This document shows, piece after piece, positions 53,060 to 62,010 of a DNA stretch of 64,000 nucleotides. Within the stretch, counting starts at the first letter, position 1. The number at the start of each line of letters is the position of its first letter. A model generated the notes under the pieces. That model had not been told where the DNA came from. It saw only the letters and a list, made by a program, of their open reading frames with translations, and ran no database searches. The stretch lies in the NCBI RefSeq assembly GCF_008642355.1, contig NZ_CP029193.1, forward strand, positions 1,450,001 through 1,514,000. The letters are read 5' to 3'. A program made the position numbers and the translations under genes. Source of the stretch: Streptomyces venezuelae. GTDB taxonomy: Bacteria; Actinomycetota; Actinomycetes; Streptomycetales; Streptomycetaceae.

Positions 53060-55404
53060 GGGTCCGGGGTCCAGGGCGCGATGTCGTCGTCCAGGGCGCG
53101 GAGGGCTTCCTTGACCGCTTCGGTGCGGGGGTCGCCGAGCCGTTCGAGATCCTTGAGGGCGAGGGAGTAGTAGATGGCGGCTTCCTTCGGGCGGCCCATG
53201 GCGGCGAGTGTCGCGCCGAGGTTGACGGCGGTCGCCGCGGCGCCCGGTTCGTCGCCGAAGGAGCGCCTGATCCGCAGCGCCTCGTCGAAGGTCGACACGG
53301 CCTCGTCGTCGCGCCCCGCCGTGCGGTAGGCCTCGCCGAGGTGGTTGAGCGAGGTGCCCTGGCCGAAGAGGTCCTTGATCTCGCGCTGGATGACGAGGGC
53401 GTCGAGCCAGTAGGCGATCGCCTGCTCGATGCGGCCGAGGTCGCGGTAGGCGGTGCCGAGGCTGTTGAGGTCGATGCCCTCGTTCCAGCGGTCGCGGATC
53501 TCCCGGTGGATGGCGAGGGCCTTCTTGGAGCAGCGGATCGAGTCCTCGATGCGGTCCATCCGGCGCAGTGCGCCCGCCAGGTTGTTGAGCGAGGTCCCTT
53601 CGCCGTACTTGTCGCCGATGCGGCGGCGGATGGCCAGGGCCTGTTCCCAGACCTCGACGGCCTTGTCGAACTCCAGCGTGCCGCGGTAGGCGTTGCCGAG
53701 GCTGTTCAGCGTCCACGCCTCGCCCATGTGGCAGCCGGAGCGGCGGGCGCCGCTCAGCCCCAGTTCGTGGGTGACGATCCAGTCGGTCATCAGCTTGCGC
53801 ACGTTGAAGAAGCTCCACAGGACCACGGGCAGCTGCCAGGCGATGGCGTCCTGCCCGCACTGCACGGCCTGGCGCACGAGGGCGATCAGGTGGGTCCGTT
53901 CGGTGTCGCACCACGTGAGGGCCTCGGCCCCGTCGGCGAACCGGAGCGGTTCGCAGCGGTCGGGCAGCGCGTCGAGGTCGATGGCGCGCCGGTGCGGCAT
54001 CAGCTGCCGGTTCGCCGCGTCGGCGGTGTGCAGGTACCAGAGGAGGCAGCGCCTGATGGATTCCGCGCGGGACTCCTCGGACTCCTCCTCGTACGCGCGC
54101 TCGGCGGCGTAGTCGTGGATGAGGTCGTGGAAGCGGAACCGGTCGGGCGCCACCTGTTCGAGCAGATGGCAGTCGATCAGGCCGCGCAGGTACACGTGCG
54201 TGCGGGCACGGGAGTCGCCGGTCGCGGCGGCCGCGGCGAGGAGGCTGAACTCGCCCGTGGGGTGCAGGCCGAGGATCCGGAAGCAGCGGGCGCTGCCGGT
54301 GCCGAGTGCGCGGTACGACCAGGAGAAGGCGACGCGCACCTCGCGCTGTTCGGCGCCGGTGTCCTCGCCGTCCGCGGCGAAGGTGTCGAGCCGGTGGCGC
54401 TCGTCGCCGAGGCCCTCCAGGAGGTCGGCTATGGGCCACTGCGGGTACGCGGCGACGCGTTCGCCCACGATGCTGAGGGCCAGCGGCAGATGGCCGCAGC
54501 CGGCCGCGAGTTCCTCGACCGCGCCGGGCTCGTGCAGCACGCGGTCGCCGCCGACGATCCCGGTCAGCAGCTCGATGGACTCTCGTTCGCTGAGGGTGTC
54601 GAGGCGGATGGAGCGCGCGCCGTAGGTCCCCACCAGCCCTTGGAGGCGGTTGCGGCTGGTCACGATGACCACGCAGGTGGCGCTGCCGGGCAGCAGGGGG
54701 AGCACCTGTGCCGTGTCACGGGCGTTGTCCAGGAGGAGCAGCATCTTCCGTTCGTGCAGGAGGGTGCGGAACATGGCCGCGCGCGGTTCGAGTTCCTGCG
54801 GCACCTTGGGTGAGGCCACGTCCAGCGCGTGCAGGAAGTCGGCGAGGACCTCTGCGGGTTCGAGGGGGATGCCCGGTCCGTAGCCCCGGAGGTTGACGTA
54901 GAGCTGTCCGTCGGGGAACGCGTCGCGTGAGCGGTGCGCCCAGTGGACCATCAGCGCGGTCTTCCCGACGCCGGGGGCGCCGCCGACGGAGGAGATGACG
55001 GCGGTGTCGGGGCCCACCCCGCGGCGCTCCCCCAGCAGCTGGTCCAGTTCGGCGAGTTCGTCGTCGCGGCCGACGAACCCGGGGCGGTCGAGCGGCAGCT
55101 GGTGGGGGACGGGGAGCGGCGGCCGGTCCGCGGGCGCCGCCTCGGCGGGCCGGAACCTCAGCAGGTTCTCGATCAGCCGGCGGCCGAACTCGGGGTCCGC
55201 GGTGACGGCTCGCGACAGCTCGTCGACCGATCCGACGGCGGGACGGCGGCTCTCCTCCGTGTCCGGCGCGTTCCGGCCGGGCCGCCCGCCCGTGCGGTCG
55301 TCCAGCAGCCTGCGGAGCCCCTCCCAGCTGGTCTGCGAGCCGGTCACGGGCGCGTCGCGCGACGGCGCGCCCGTGACCGTTCCGTGCATTTCCCCTGCCG
55401 ACAC
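53056..55404 (-). CDS. NB-ARC/STAND ATPase with C-terminal TPR repeats
   Basis: 782 residues. The N-terminal about 100 residues lack a DNA-binding motif and may be an adaptor (TSWEGLRRLLDDRTGG, SVDELSRAVTADPEFG). The NB-ARC core starts at PGFVGRDDELAELDQLL and has Walker A GGAPGVGKT near 145, Walker B KMLLLLDNARD and sensor VIVTSRNRLQG. Winged-helix-like FRFHDLIHDYAAERA follows, then five or six TPR units (TSLNNLAGALRRM, IDLNSLGTAYRDLGR). GTG at 55404 chosen for GGGGGTGG before it. Such STAND proteins sense a trigger and switch on an effector. Confidence 0.9.
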   Translation of the reverse strand: MSAGEMHGTVTGAPSRDAPVTGSQTSWEGLRRLLDDRTGGRPGRNAPDTEESRRPAVGSVDELSRAVTADPEFGRRLIENLLRFRPAEAAPADRPPLPVPHQLPLDRPGFVGRDDELAELDQLLGERRGVGPDTAVISSVGGAPGVGKTALMVHWAHRSRDAFPDGQLYVNLRGYGPGIPLEPAEVLADFLHALDVASPKVPQELEPRAAMFRTLLHERKMLLLLDNARDTAQVLPLLPGSATCVVIVTSRNRLQGLVGTYGARSIRLDTLSERESIELLTGIVGGDRVLHEPGAVEELAAGCGHLPLALSIVGERVAAYPQWPIADLLEGLGDERHRLDTFAADGEDTGAEQREVRVAFSWSYRALGTGSARCFRILGLHPTGEFSLLAAAAATGDSRARTHVYLRGLIDCHLLEQVAPDRFRFHDLIHDYAAERAYEEESEESRAESIRRCLLWYLHTADAANRQLMPHRRAIDLDALPDRCEPLRFADGAEALTWCDTERTHLIALVRQAVQCGQDAIAWQLPVVLWSFFNVRKLMTDWIVTHELGLSGARRSGCHMGEAWTLNSLGNAYRGTLEFDKAVEVWEQALAIRRRIGDKYGEGTSLNNLAGALRRMDRIEDSIRCSKKALAIHREIRDRWNEGIDLNSLGTAYRDLGRIEQAIAYWLDALVIQREIKDLFGQGTSLNHLGEAYRTAGRDDEAVSTFDEALRIRRSFGDEPGAAATAVNLGATLAAMGRPKEAAIYYSLALKDLERLGDPRTEAVKEALRALDDDIAPWTPDP

Positions 55405-55529
55405 CGGTCCACCCCCGTGGGTCAAGCCAAGTGGAGCGAATTATACGGCTCTCGAAAGGCCGCGAGACGTGTCCCGGAGGGGTGGCTTGGGTATTCTCGC
55501 GGGCGTCGGGTTCTTCCTGGGGAGGGTGC

Positions 55530-56906
55530 GTGGCGAACGCATCGTCAGATGCCTTGGTTCTCTTCGGCGCGACCGGTGATCTGGCGCGACGAAAACTCTG
55601 GCCCGCCCTCTATCGTCTGTCACTCCCGTTTTCCGAACAGTGTTCGCCTTTGATCGTCGCGGTCGGTCTGCCCGGTCTCGGCAGGGAGGGTTTCGAGAAG
55701 TTCGTGACGTCGGCCGTCCACGACATGTGCGGCCCTTCGGACGGGGTGACGGTCCACGGACTGCTGGCCAGGACCTGCTACATCGAGGGGGACACGGCGC
55801 GGCGCGACACCATGGACGAGGTGGCGCGGGCGCTGCGCGCCGCGGACCGTTCCGTGTACTTCCTCGGCGTCCCGCCCCCGCTGGCTTCCGGGACGATCGC
55901 GACGATGGGAGCCGTGCGCCTTCCGCCGGGCTCCGTGCTCGTCGAGAAACCCTTCGGCAACGATCTTCATTCGGCGCGGGCGCTGAACGAATCGCTGCTG
56001 AAGGTGTTTTCGGCCGACTCCGTCCTGAGAATGGATCACTACCTCGGCAAGGAAGCGGTCGAAAATCTCCTGGCTTTCCGTTTCTGCAATCCCTTTCTCG
56101 CCGCCGCGTGGGACAGGAACACCATTTCCCGGGTGCAGATCACGCATTGCGAGAGCAGAGGTGTCGACACGCGCGGCTCTCTGTACGAGGAGATCGGCGC
56201 GGTCCGTGACGTCGTCCAGAGCCATCTGCTGCAACTCGTCGGGACAGTGGCGATGGAGGCGCCCGCCGACGGCACCGCGGAGGCCTTCCGCGAGCGGATC
56301 GCGCAGGCACTCGCCCGGGTGCGCCCGGTCGAGCCGGGACGGCTGGTGCGCGGACAGTACGCGGGCTACCGGGCGGAGGCGGGGGTGGCCCGCGACTCGG
56401 CGGTGGAGACGTTCGCCGCGTTGCGCCTGGACGTCGACGCCGAGCGCTGGCGCGGTGTGCCGTTCCTGCTGCGCTCGGGCAAGGGCATGGCGGCGACGGC
56501 GATCGAGGTGGTCGTGGACTTCGTGCCCGCCGAGCGCCGGCTCTGGTTCGCCGGCGAGGATCCTGGGCCCGCGCGTCTGCGGTTCCGGCTGGGCGGTCAC
56601 GGCGGGGCGGTGCTGACCGTCAACGCGCGCAGGCCCGGGGCGGATCCCGGGCCGATGCCGGTGGATCTGGCCTTCGATCTGGAGGCGGCGGGGCCCTCGT
56701 GGGAGGCGTACACGCATCTCCTCGCGGACGCGATCCACGGCAGGACGGGCCGGTTCGTGTCGATGCGGACGGTGGAGGAGTCGTGGCGCATCGTGGCCCC
56801 GGCGCTGGACGTGCGGGACGCGCCGCTGCCTTACGCGCGCGGCTCGTGGGGTCCGGAGGAGGCGGCGGGGCTGCCCGGGGCCGACGGGTGGTGCGCGCCG
56901 CTCTAG
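55530..56906 (+). CDS. Glucose-6-phosphate dehydrogenase (island copy)
   Basis: 458 residues, shorter than housekeeping Zwf (about 500). NADP loop VLFGATGDLARRKLWPAL, substrate motif EKPFGND and active-site RMDHYLGKEAVENLL are intact. It should oxidise glucose 6-phosphate, or a related sugar phosphate, to the lactone with NADP+. No opcA, gnd or tal gene lies beside it, unlike the usual pentose-phosphate cluster. GTG at 55530 has GGGGAGGG upstream. It is divergent from the NB-ARC gene (125 bp). Confidence 0.86.
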   Translation: MANASSDALVLFGATGDLARRKLWPALYRLSLPFSEQCSPLIVAVGLPGLGREGFEKFVTSAVHDMCGPSDGVTVHGLLARTCYIEGDTARRDTMDEVARALRAADRSVYFLGVPPPLASGTIATMGAVRLPPGSVLVEKPFGNDLHSARALNESLLKVFSADSVLRMDHYLGKEAVENLLAFRFCNPFLAAAWDRNTISRVQITHCESRGVDTRGSLYEEIGAVRDVVQSHLLQLVGTVAMEAPADGTAEAFRERIAQALARVRPVEPGRLVRGQYAGYRAEAGVARDSAVETFAALRLDVDAERWRGVPFLLRSGKGMAATAIEVVVDFVPAERRLWFAGEDPGPARLRFRLGGHGGAVLTVNARRPGADPGPMPVDLAFDLEAAGPSWEAYTHLLADAIHGRTGRFVSMRTVEESWRIVAPALDVRDAPLPYARGSWGPEEAAGLPGADGWCAPL

Positions 56907-56910
56907 GTCT

Positions 56911-57954
56911 TCACGGAGCCTGCCCCTCCCCCAGCGCGTCCCGTGTCGCCAGCCGGTAGGCGCCCCGCACGCCCACCAGCGGGTCGAGGGCGAGTCGGAC
57001 CGGGACCTCCGCGAGCAGGTCGTGGTGGCAGGCTCCCGGGCTGATGAAGCGGTCCAGGAACGCCGTCTCCGCGCACAGGAACTCCGCGACGCCGGGCGCC
57101 TGCAGCACTCCGCTCGTCAGGGTGACGGCGCCGCCCGCGGGCATGCACACCAGGACCATGTCGCGCAGGTACTGGCCGAAGAGGGCGGCGAAGAGCCGGA
57201 CGGCCTCGCGGGCGCACGGGTCGCCGGCCAGGGCCGCCGCGGTGATCAGGGGCGCCACGGCCGCGCCGGTCCGCCGTGCCTCGGTCACCCCGGCGTGCAG
57301 GCCGGGGGCCGGCGGCGTCGCGTGGCACACGTAGTCGTACATCCGGTCGAAGCCGCGGAGCCCGCCGATGGACTCCTCGACGGTGACGACCCCCGCGAGC
57401 CCGCCGATCCCCCCGCTCCCGGACCGCAGGAAGGCGAGGTAACCCGCCTCGAACGCGTCCACCGGCTGCCAGGTGACGTGCCCCGACTCGGACGTGCGCA
57501 CCTCCCCGCCCCCGTCGAGGAGCGCGCTGCCGACGCCGCTGCCCACGGAGACCGCGAGGAGTTCGTCCGCGTGCGAGGCGGCGTCGTGGCGGGTGAGCGG
57601 ACGCACCTCGTCCGGTCCGAGGTCCGCCATGCCGTGCGCGGTGGCCGTCATGTCGTTGACGACGCGGAGCCGGATGCCGTGCTCGGCCGCGAACGCGTCC
57701 CTCTCGAACAGCGGCCAGTGCGGCAGGTTCGTCATCTGTACGTTGCCGTGCGCGGGGACGCGGCCCGCGACCGCGAGCACCACGGACTCGGGGCGCAGGC
57801 CCGCCGCGCCGAGGGTCGCGGTCACGAGGTCCCCGAGCGACGGGAAGTCGGCGGTGCGCACCTTCCACTCCCCGTACTCCGGTTCACCGGCCCGGCCGCC
57901 GCGGAGCCGGGAATGGGTACCGCCCACGTCGAACGCGGCCACCGTTGTGCGCAC
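56911..57954 (-). CDS. Glucokinase-type sugar kinase (Glk family)
   Basis: 347 residues. AAFDVGGTHSRLR is the phosphate loop, VVNDMTATAHG holds the catalytic Asp, and ESGHVTWQPVDAFEAGYL matches the sugar-binding region of E. coli-type Glk. It should make glucose 6-phosphate from glucose and ATP, or phosphorylate a cyclitol as the related kinase ValC does. GTG at 57954. The stop is 4 bp from the dehydrogenase stop (convergent). The product of this enzyme is the substrate of the dehydrogenase, which supports a common role. Confidence 0.83.
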   Translation of the reverse strand: MRTTVAAFDVGGTHSRLRGGRAGEPEYGEWKVRTADFPSLGDLVTATLGAAGLRPESVVLAVAGRVPAHGNVQMTNLPHWPLFERDAFAAEHGIRLRVVNDMTATAHGMADLGPDEVRPLTRHDAASHADELLAVSVGSGVGSALLDGGGEVRTSESGHVTWQPVDAFEAGYLAFLRSGSGGIGGLAGVVTVEESIGGLRGFDRMYDYVCHATPPAPGLHAGVTEARRTGAAVAPLITAAALAGDPCAREAVRLFAALFGQYLRDMVLVCMPAGGAVTLTSGVLQAPGVAEFLCAETAFLDRFISPGACHHDLLAEVPVRLALDPLVGVRGAYRLATRDALGEGQAP

Positions 57955-58096
57955 TGCCTCACCACTTCGTCTCGGGTCGGCCCAATTCTCCCCCGTACGG
58001 GCCGAGTTGTCGTGGGGCACAGTATGACGAGACGTCCATGCGGACACGGACACACGGAGACGTGCGCACGGACGCGGGAACGGATGCGGTGAGGTC

Positions 58097-58453
58097 ATGT
58101 CGGTACGGATCGAAGTGAGGGGTCCTGCGGGGTCCGACGCGGCGCTGGTGCGGGATCTGCACGCCTGGCTGCAGCGGGAGGACGACCTGCGGGGCCGGGT
58201 CGGGCTCGCGGGCGCGGCGCCGGAGCCCGGCCAGATGGGGGCCGTGTCGGAGCTCGTCCTGACGGCGGTCAGCAGCGGTACGGTCGCCGCCCTGGTGGCG
58301 TCCGCGCAGCTCTGGATCAAGCAGCGGCGCGCGAACCTCTCCATCGTCGTGCGGCACCCGGACGGCAAGGAGGTGGAGATCGACGCGGAGCAGATCTCGG
58401 GTGCCGAGGAATTCATCCGAACGGTGCTGCGGGACGCGGACCCGGCACCCTGA
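58097..58453 (+). CDS. EACC1-like small protein (effector-associated constant component)
   Basis: 118 residues. The pattern matches what I recall of EACC1: an N-terminal beta strand (VRIEVRGPAGSDAAL), RDLHAWLQREDDLRG, PGQMGAVSELVLTAVSSGTVAALVASAQLWIKQRR and a C-terminal VRHPDGKEVEIDAEQ. Such proteins are reported from comparative genomics as constant partners of caspase/trypsin-like or STAND effectors in conflict systems. GGTGAGG precedes the ATG at 58097. It is divergent from the sugar-kinase gene (142 bp) and ends 33 bp from kdpE. Family assignment is from memory. Confidence 0.7.
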   Translation: MSVRIEVRGPAGSDAALVRDLHAWLQREDDLRGRVGLAGAAPEPGQMGAVSELVLTAVSSGTVAALVASAQLWIKQRRANLSIVVRHPDGKEVEIDAEQISGAEEFIRTVLRDADPAP

Positions 58454-58486
58454 CGCCCTGCTGCCCGCATGCGCCCCCGTCCGTGG

Positions 58487-59170
58487 TCAGTTATCGAACC
58501 GGTACCCCATTCCCGGCTCCGTGACGAGGTGCCGGGGCCGGGAGGGGTCCGTCTCCAGTTTGCGGCGGAGCTGCGCCATGTAGACGCGCAGGTAGTTGGT
58601 CTTCGTGCCGTGGGACGGGCCCCACACGTCGAGCAGCAGCTGCCGCTGGGTGATGAGGCGTCCCGGGTGGCGGATGAGGATCTCCAGGAGCTGCCACTCC
58701 GTGGGGGTGAGGCGTACGTCGCGGCCGTCGCGGGTGACCTTCTTGGCGGCCAGGTCGACGGTGAAGCCGTCGGTGGCGATCACGGCGGTCTCCCGTCCGG
58801 CCGGGACGGGTTGGGTGCGGCGGACGGCGGCCCGCAGCCGGGCGAGGAGCTCGTTCATGCCGAACGGCTTGGTGATGTAGTCGTCGGCGCCCGCGTCGAG
58901 CGCCACGACCTTCTCGGCAGAGGCACGCCGGGCGGTGAGGACCAGGACCGGCGCGCGGGTGCGGCCGCGGAGGAGTCTGAGCACCTCGATGCCGTCCATG
59001 TCGGGCAGGCCCAGGTCGAGGATGACGACGTCCGGCTGCCGGGCCTCCGTCAGGCGCAGCGCGGTGGTTCCGTCGGGGGCGGCGTCCACCCCGTACTGAC
59101 GGGCTCTCAGGTTGATCACGAGCGCCCGTACGAGCTGCGTGTCGTCCTCCACGACCAGCACCCGGGTCAT
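58487..59170 (-). CDS. kdpE: Kdp response regulator
   Basis: 227 residues. OmpR-type regulator with acidic pair D9-D10, phosphorylation site D52 (VILDLGLPDMDG), KPF in YITKPFGMNELL and a winged-helix DNA-binding domain (RLTPTEWQLLEILIRHPGRL, YRFDN at the C-terminus). It switches on the kdp potassium pump. It starts 4 bp past kdpC; in the usual order the sensor kinase kdpD sits between them but here it is missing. Phosphate must then come from another kinase. Confidence 0.93.
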   Translation of the reverse strand: MTRVLVVEDDTQLVRALVINLRARQYGVDAAPDGTTALRLTEARQPDVVILDLGLPDMDGIEVLRLLRGRTRAPVLVLTARRASAEKVVALDAGADDYITKPFGMNELLARLRAAVRRTQPVPAGRETAVIATDGFTVDLAAKKVTRDGRDVRLTPTEWQLLEILIRHPGRLITQRQLLLDVWGPSHGTKTNYLRVYMAQLRRKLETDPSRPRHLVTEPGMGYRFDN

Positions 59171-59174
59171 CTGG

Positions 59175-59843
59175 TCACCCCTTGCCGGTGAGTTCCTTCA
59201 GGGCGATGTTGAGCTGGAGGACGTTGACGCGCGGCTCGCCGATGAAGCCGAGGGTGCGTCCGTCGGTGTGGTCGTCGACCAGCTCCTGGACCTGTCGTAC
59301 GGGCAGGTGGTTCTCGGCGGCCACGCGTCGGACCTGGAGGTCCGCGTACGCCGGGGAGATGTGCGGGTCGAGGCCGGATCCCGAGGAGGTGACGGCGTCG
59401 GGGGGCACGTCGGAGGGGCTGACGCGGTGGCCGGGGGTGGAGTTGTCCTTGATGACGGCCGCCTTGGCGTCCTCGACCTGCTTGATCAGTTCCTTGTTGG
59501 CGCCGGAGAGGTTGGTGGCGCCGGACAGGAGCAGCTTGTACCGCGTGTTGACGCTGTTCTCGCCGAGGCCGTTGGAGGGGCGGGGCTGGAACCACTTGAG
59601 GTCGGGCTCGGCCGTCTCCTGGCCCTCCTTCAGCGGCAGGTCGTAGCGCTGGCCGATGAGTTCGGAGCCGACGGTCCTGCCGTCCGCCGTCACCTCGGAG
59701 CCGTTGGCCTTGTCGTGGAACAGGGCCTGGGCGACGCCGGTCACGGCGAGCGGGTAGAGGACGCCGCAGATGACGGTGAGGACGAGGAGGGCGCGCAGGC
59801 CGGCGCCGATCAGCCGGGCGGTGTTTCCTACGGAGTTGTTCAT
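59175..59843 (-). CDS. kdpC: Potassium-transporting ATPase subunit C
   Basis: 222 residues, one N-terminal membrane segment (ALLVLTVICGVLYPLAVTG) and an external domain with DLKWFQPRPSN and SGSGLDPHISPAYADLQV, the KdpC signature. It joins the KdpA channel and KdpB pump. ATG at 59843 starts 7 bp past kdpB; the longer reading begins with TTG and is less likely. Confidence 0.95.
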   Translation of the reverse strand: MNNSVGNTARLIGAGLRALLVLTVICGVLYPLAVTGVAQALFHDKANGSEVTADGRTVGSELIGQRYDLPLKEGQETAEPDLKWFQPRPSNGLGENSVNTRYKLLLSGATNLSGANKELIKQVEDAKAAVIKDNSTPGHRVSPSDVPPDAVTSSGSGLDPHISPAYADLQVRRVAAENHLPVRQVQELVDDHTDGRTLGFIGEPRVNVLQLNIALKELTGKG

Positions 59844-59850
59844 GGCTGCG

Positions 59851-62010
59851 TCACCCAATGCCGGGGATGAGGGAGATGAATACGTCGATGATCTTGATGC
59901 CGATGAACGGGGCGACGAGCCCGCCCAGGCCGTAGAGGCCGAGGTTGCGCCGCAGCATCCTGTCCGCGCTCATCGGCCGGTACCGGACGCCCTTGAGGGC
60001 GAGCGGCACGAGCGCGACGATGATCAGGGCGTTGAAGACGACGGCGGAGAGGATCGCGGACTCCGGCGACGACAGGTTCATGATGTTGAGCTTGTCGAGC
60101 GACGGGTAGGCGACCGCGAACATCGCGGGGATGATCGCGAAGTACTTCGCGACGTCGTTGGCGATCGAGAAGGTCGTCAACGCGCCCCGGGTGATCAGGA
60201 GTTGCTTGCCGATCTCGACGATTTCGATGAGCTTCGTCGGGTTGGAGTCGAGGTCGACCATGTTCCCGGCCTCCTTGGCGGCGGAGGTGCCGGTGTTCAT
60301 GGCGACGCCGACGTCGGCCTGGGCGAGCGCGGGGGCGTCGTTGGTGCCGTCGCCCGTCATCGCGACCAGCTTGCCGCCGGCCTGCTCACGCTTGATCAGC
60401 GCCATCTTGTCCTCGGGCGTGGCCTCGGCGAGGAAGTCGTCCACGCCCGCCTCGTCCGCGATGGCCTTGGCGGTCAGCGGGTTGTCACCCGTGATCATGA
60501 CGGTCTTGATGCCCATGCGGCGCAGTTCGTCGAACCGTTCGCGCATGCCTTCCTTGACGACGTCCTTGAGGTGGATCACCCCGAGGACCCGGGCCCCGTC
60601 GGCGTCTTCCAGAGCCACGAGCAGCGGCGTGCCGCCGGCCTGGGAAATCCGGTCGTTGATCTCCTGCGCGTCCTCGGCGACCTCTCCACCACGCTCCTCG
60701 ACCCAGGCCATGACCGAACCGGTCGCGCCCTTGCGGACCTTGCGGCCGTCGATGTCGACGCCGGACATGCGGGTCTGGGCCGTGAACTCGATCCACTCGG
60801 CGCCGGTCAGCTCGCCCTGGTGGCGCTCGCGCAGGCCGTACTTCTCCTTGGCGAGCACGACGACGGAGCGGCCCTCGGGCGTCTCGTCGGCCAGCGAGGA
60901 GAGCTGCGCGGCGTCGGCGACCTCTGCCTCGGTGGTGCCGCGCACCGGCACGAACTCGGCGGCCCGGCGGTTGCCGAGGGTGATGGTGCCGGTCTTGTCG
61001 AGGAGCAGCGTCGACACGTCGCCCGCGGCCTCGACGGCCCGTCCGGACATGGCGAGGACGTTGCGCTGGACCAGGCGGTCCATGCCCGCGATGCCGATCG
61101 CGGAGAGCAGGGCGCCGATGGTGGTCGGGATCAGGCAGACGAGGAGCGCGGCGAGGACGATCATCGAGGTCTGGTCGTCGGCGCCCGCGTAGATCGCGAA
61201 GGGCTTGAGGGTGACGACGGCGAGCAGGAAGACGATGGTGAGGGACGCCAGGAGGATGTTCAGGGCGATCTCGTTGGGTGTCTTCTGGCGGGCCGCGCCC
61301 TCGACCAGGTTGATCATGCGGTCGATGAACGTCTCGCCGGGCTTCGTCGTGATCTTGATGACGATGCGGTCGGAGAGGACCTTCGTGCCGCCCGTGACGG
61401 CGGAGCGGTCGCCGCCGGACTCGCGGATGACGGGCGCCGATTCGCCGGTGATCGCGGACTCGTCGACGGACGCCACGCCCTCGACGACGTCGCCGTCGCC
61501 GGGGATGATGTCGCCGGCCTCGCAGACGACGAGGTCACCGATGCGCAGGTCGGTGCCGGCCACGGACTCCTCGGCGGTGCCGGAGAGGCGGCGGGCGACG
61601 GTGTCGGTCTTGGCCTTGCGCAGGGTGTCGGCCTGCGCCTTGCCGCGGCCCTCGGCGACGGCCTCCGCGAGGTTGGCGAAGACGGTGGTCAGCCAGAGCC
61701 AGGCGGTGATCGCCCAGCCGAACCAGTCCCCCGGGTCCTTGAGCGCGAGCACGGTGGTGACCACCGAACCGATCAGGACGACGAACATGACGGGCGACTT
61801 GACCATCACGCGCGGGTTCAGTTTGCGGAAGGCGTCCGGCAGTGACTTCAGGAGTTGCGCCGGGTCGAAGAGGCCCGCGCCGACCTTGCCGGAGTCGCCG
61901 TCGGCGGGCTTGTGCCCCGTGGGGACGTCCTGGTGCGGGGCGCGGTCCGCGGTGGCGAGCGACCCTTCGTTCCGGTCGTCGGCCTGGTGCTTCTCGGTGT
62001 CTGTGCTCAT
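59851..62010 (-). CDS. kdpB: Potassium-transporting P-type ATPase subunit B
   Basis: 719 residues, a P1A-type ATPase. The phosphorylation motif is [18 protein letters not shown] in [11 protein letters not shown] and the hinge [18 protein letters not shown] are intact. [16 protein letters not shown] is the N-terminal cytoplasmic part. The N-terminal about 60 residues are a polar extension with [11 protein letters not shown] at 62010 overlaps the kdpA stop by 4 nt (ATGA). Confidence 0.96.
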   Translation of the reverse strand: MSTDTEKHQADDRNEGSLATADRAPHQDVPTGHKPADGDSGKVGAGLFDPAQLLKSLPDAFRKLNPRVMVKSPVMFVVLIGSVVTTVLALKDPGDWFGWAITAWLWLTTVFANLAEAVAEGRGKAQADTLRKAKTDTVARRLSGTAEESVAGTDLRIGDLVVCEAGDIIPGDGDVVEGVASVDESAITGESAPVIRESGGDRSAVTGGTKVLSDRIVIKITTKPGETFIDRMINLVEGAARQKTPNEIALNILLASLTIVFLLAVVTLKPFAIYAGADDQTSMIVLAALLVCLIPTTIGALLSAIGIAGMDRLVQRNVLAMSGRAVEAAGDVSTLLLDKTGTITLGNRRAAEFVPVRGTTEAEVADAAQLSSLADETPEGRSVVVLAKEKYGLRERHQGELTGAEWIEFTAQTRMSGVDIDGRKVRKGATGSVMAWVEERGGEVAEDAQEINDRISQAGGTPLLVALEDADGARVLGVIHLKDVVKEGMRERFDELRRMGIKTVMITGDNPLTAKAIADEAGVDDFLAEATPEDKMALIKREQAGGKLVAMTGDGTNDAPALAQADVGVAMNTGTSAAKEAGNMVDLDSNPTKLIEIVEIGKQLLITRGALTTFSIANDVAKYFAIIPAMFAVAYPSLDKLNIMNLSSPESAILSAVVFNALIIVALVPLALKGVRYRPMSADRMLRRNLGLYGLGGLVAPFIGIKIIDVFISLIPGIG

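Noticed and set aside
53056..55404. SARP-type pathway regulator
   Set aside because: There is no winged-helix or BTAD domain before the NB-ARC core.
49454..58453. C7-cyclitol (validamycin/acarbose-type) biosynthesis cluster
   Set aside because: A Glk-type kinase and a GT20 protein are shared with such clusters, but there is no sedoheptulose-phosphate cyclase, aminotransferase or nucleotidyltransferase. I keep it only as a side possibility for single enzymes.
49304..58490. tRNA-Leu as the attachment site of an integrated element
   Set aside because: No integrase and no copy of the tRNA 3' end could be found on the far side of the island near 58450-58490. The position next to the tRNA may still be historical.
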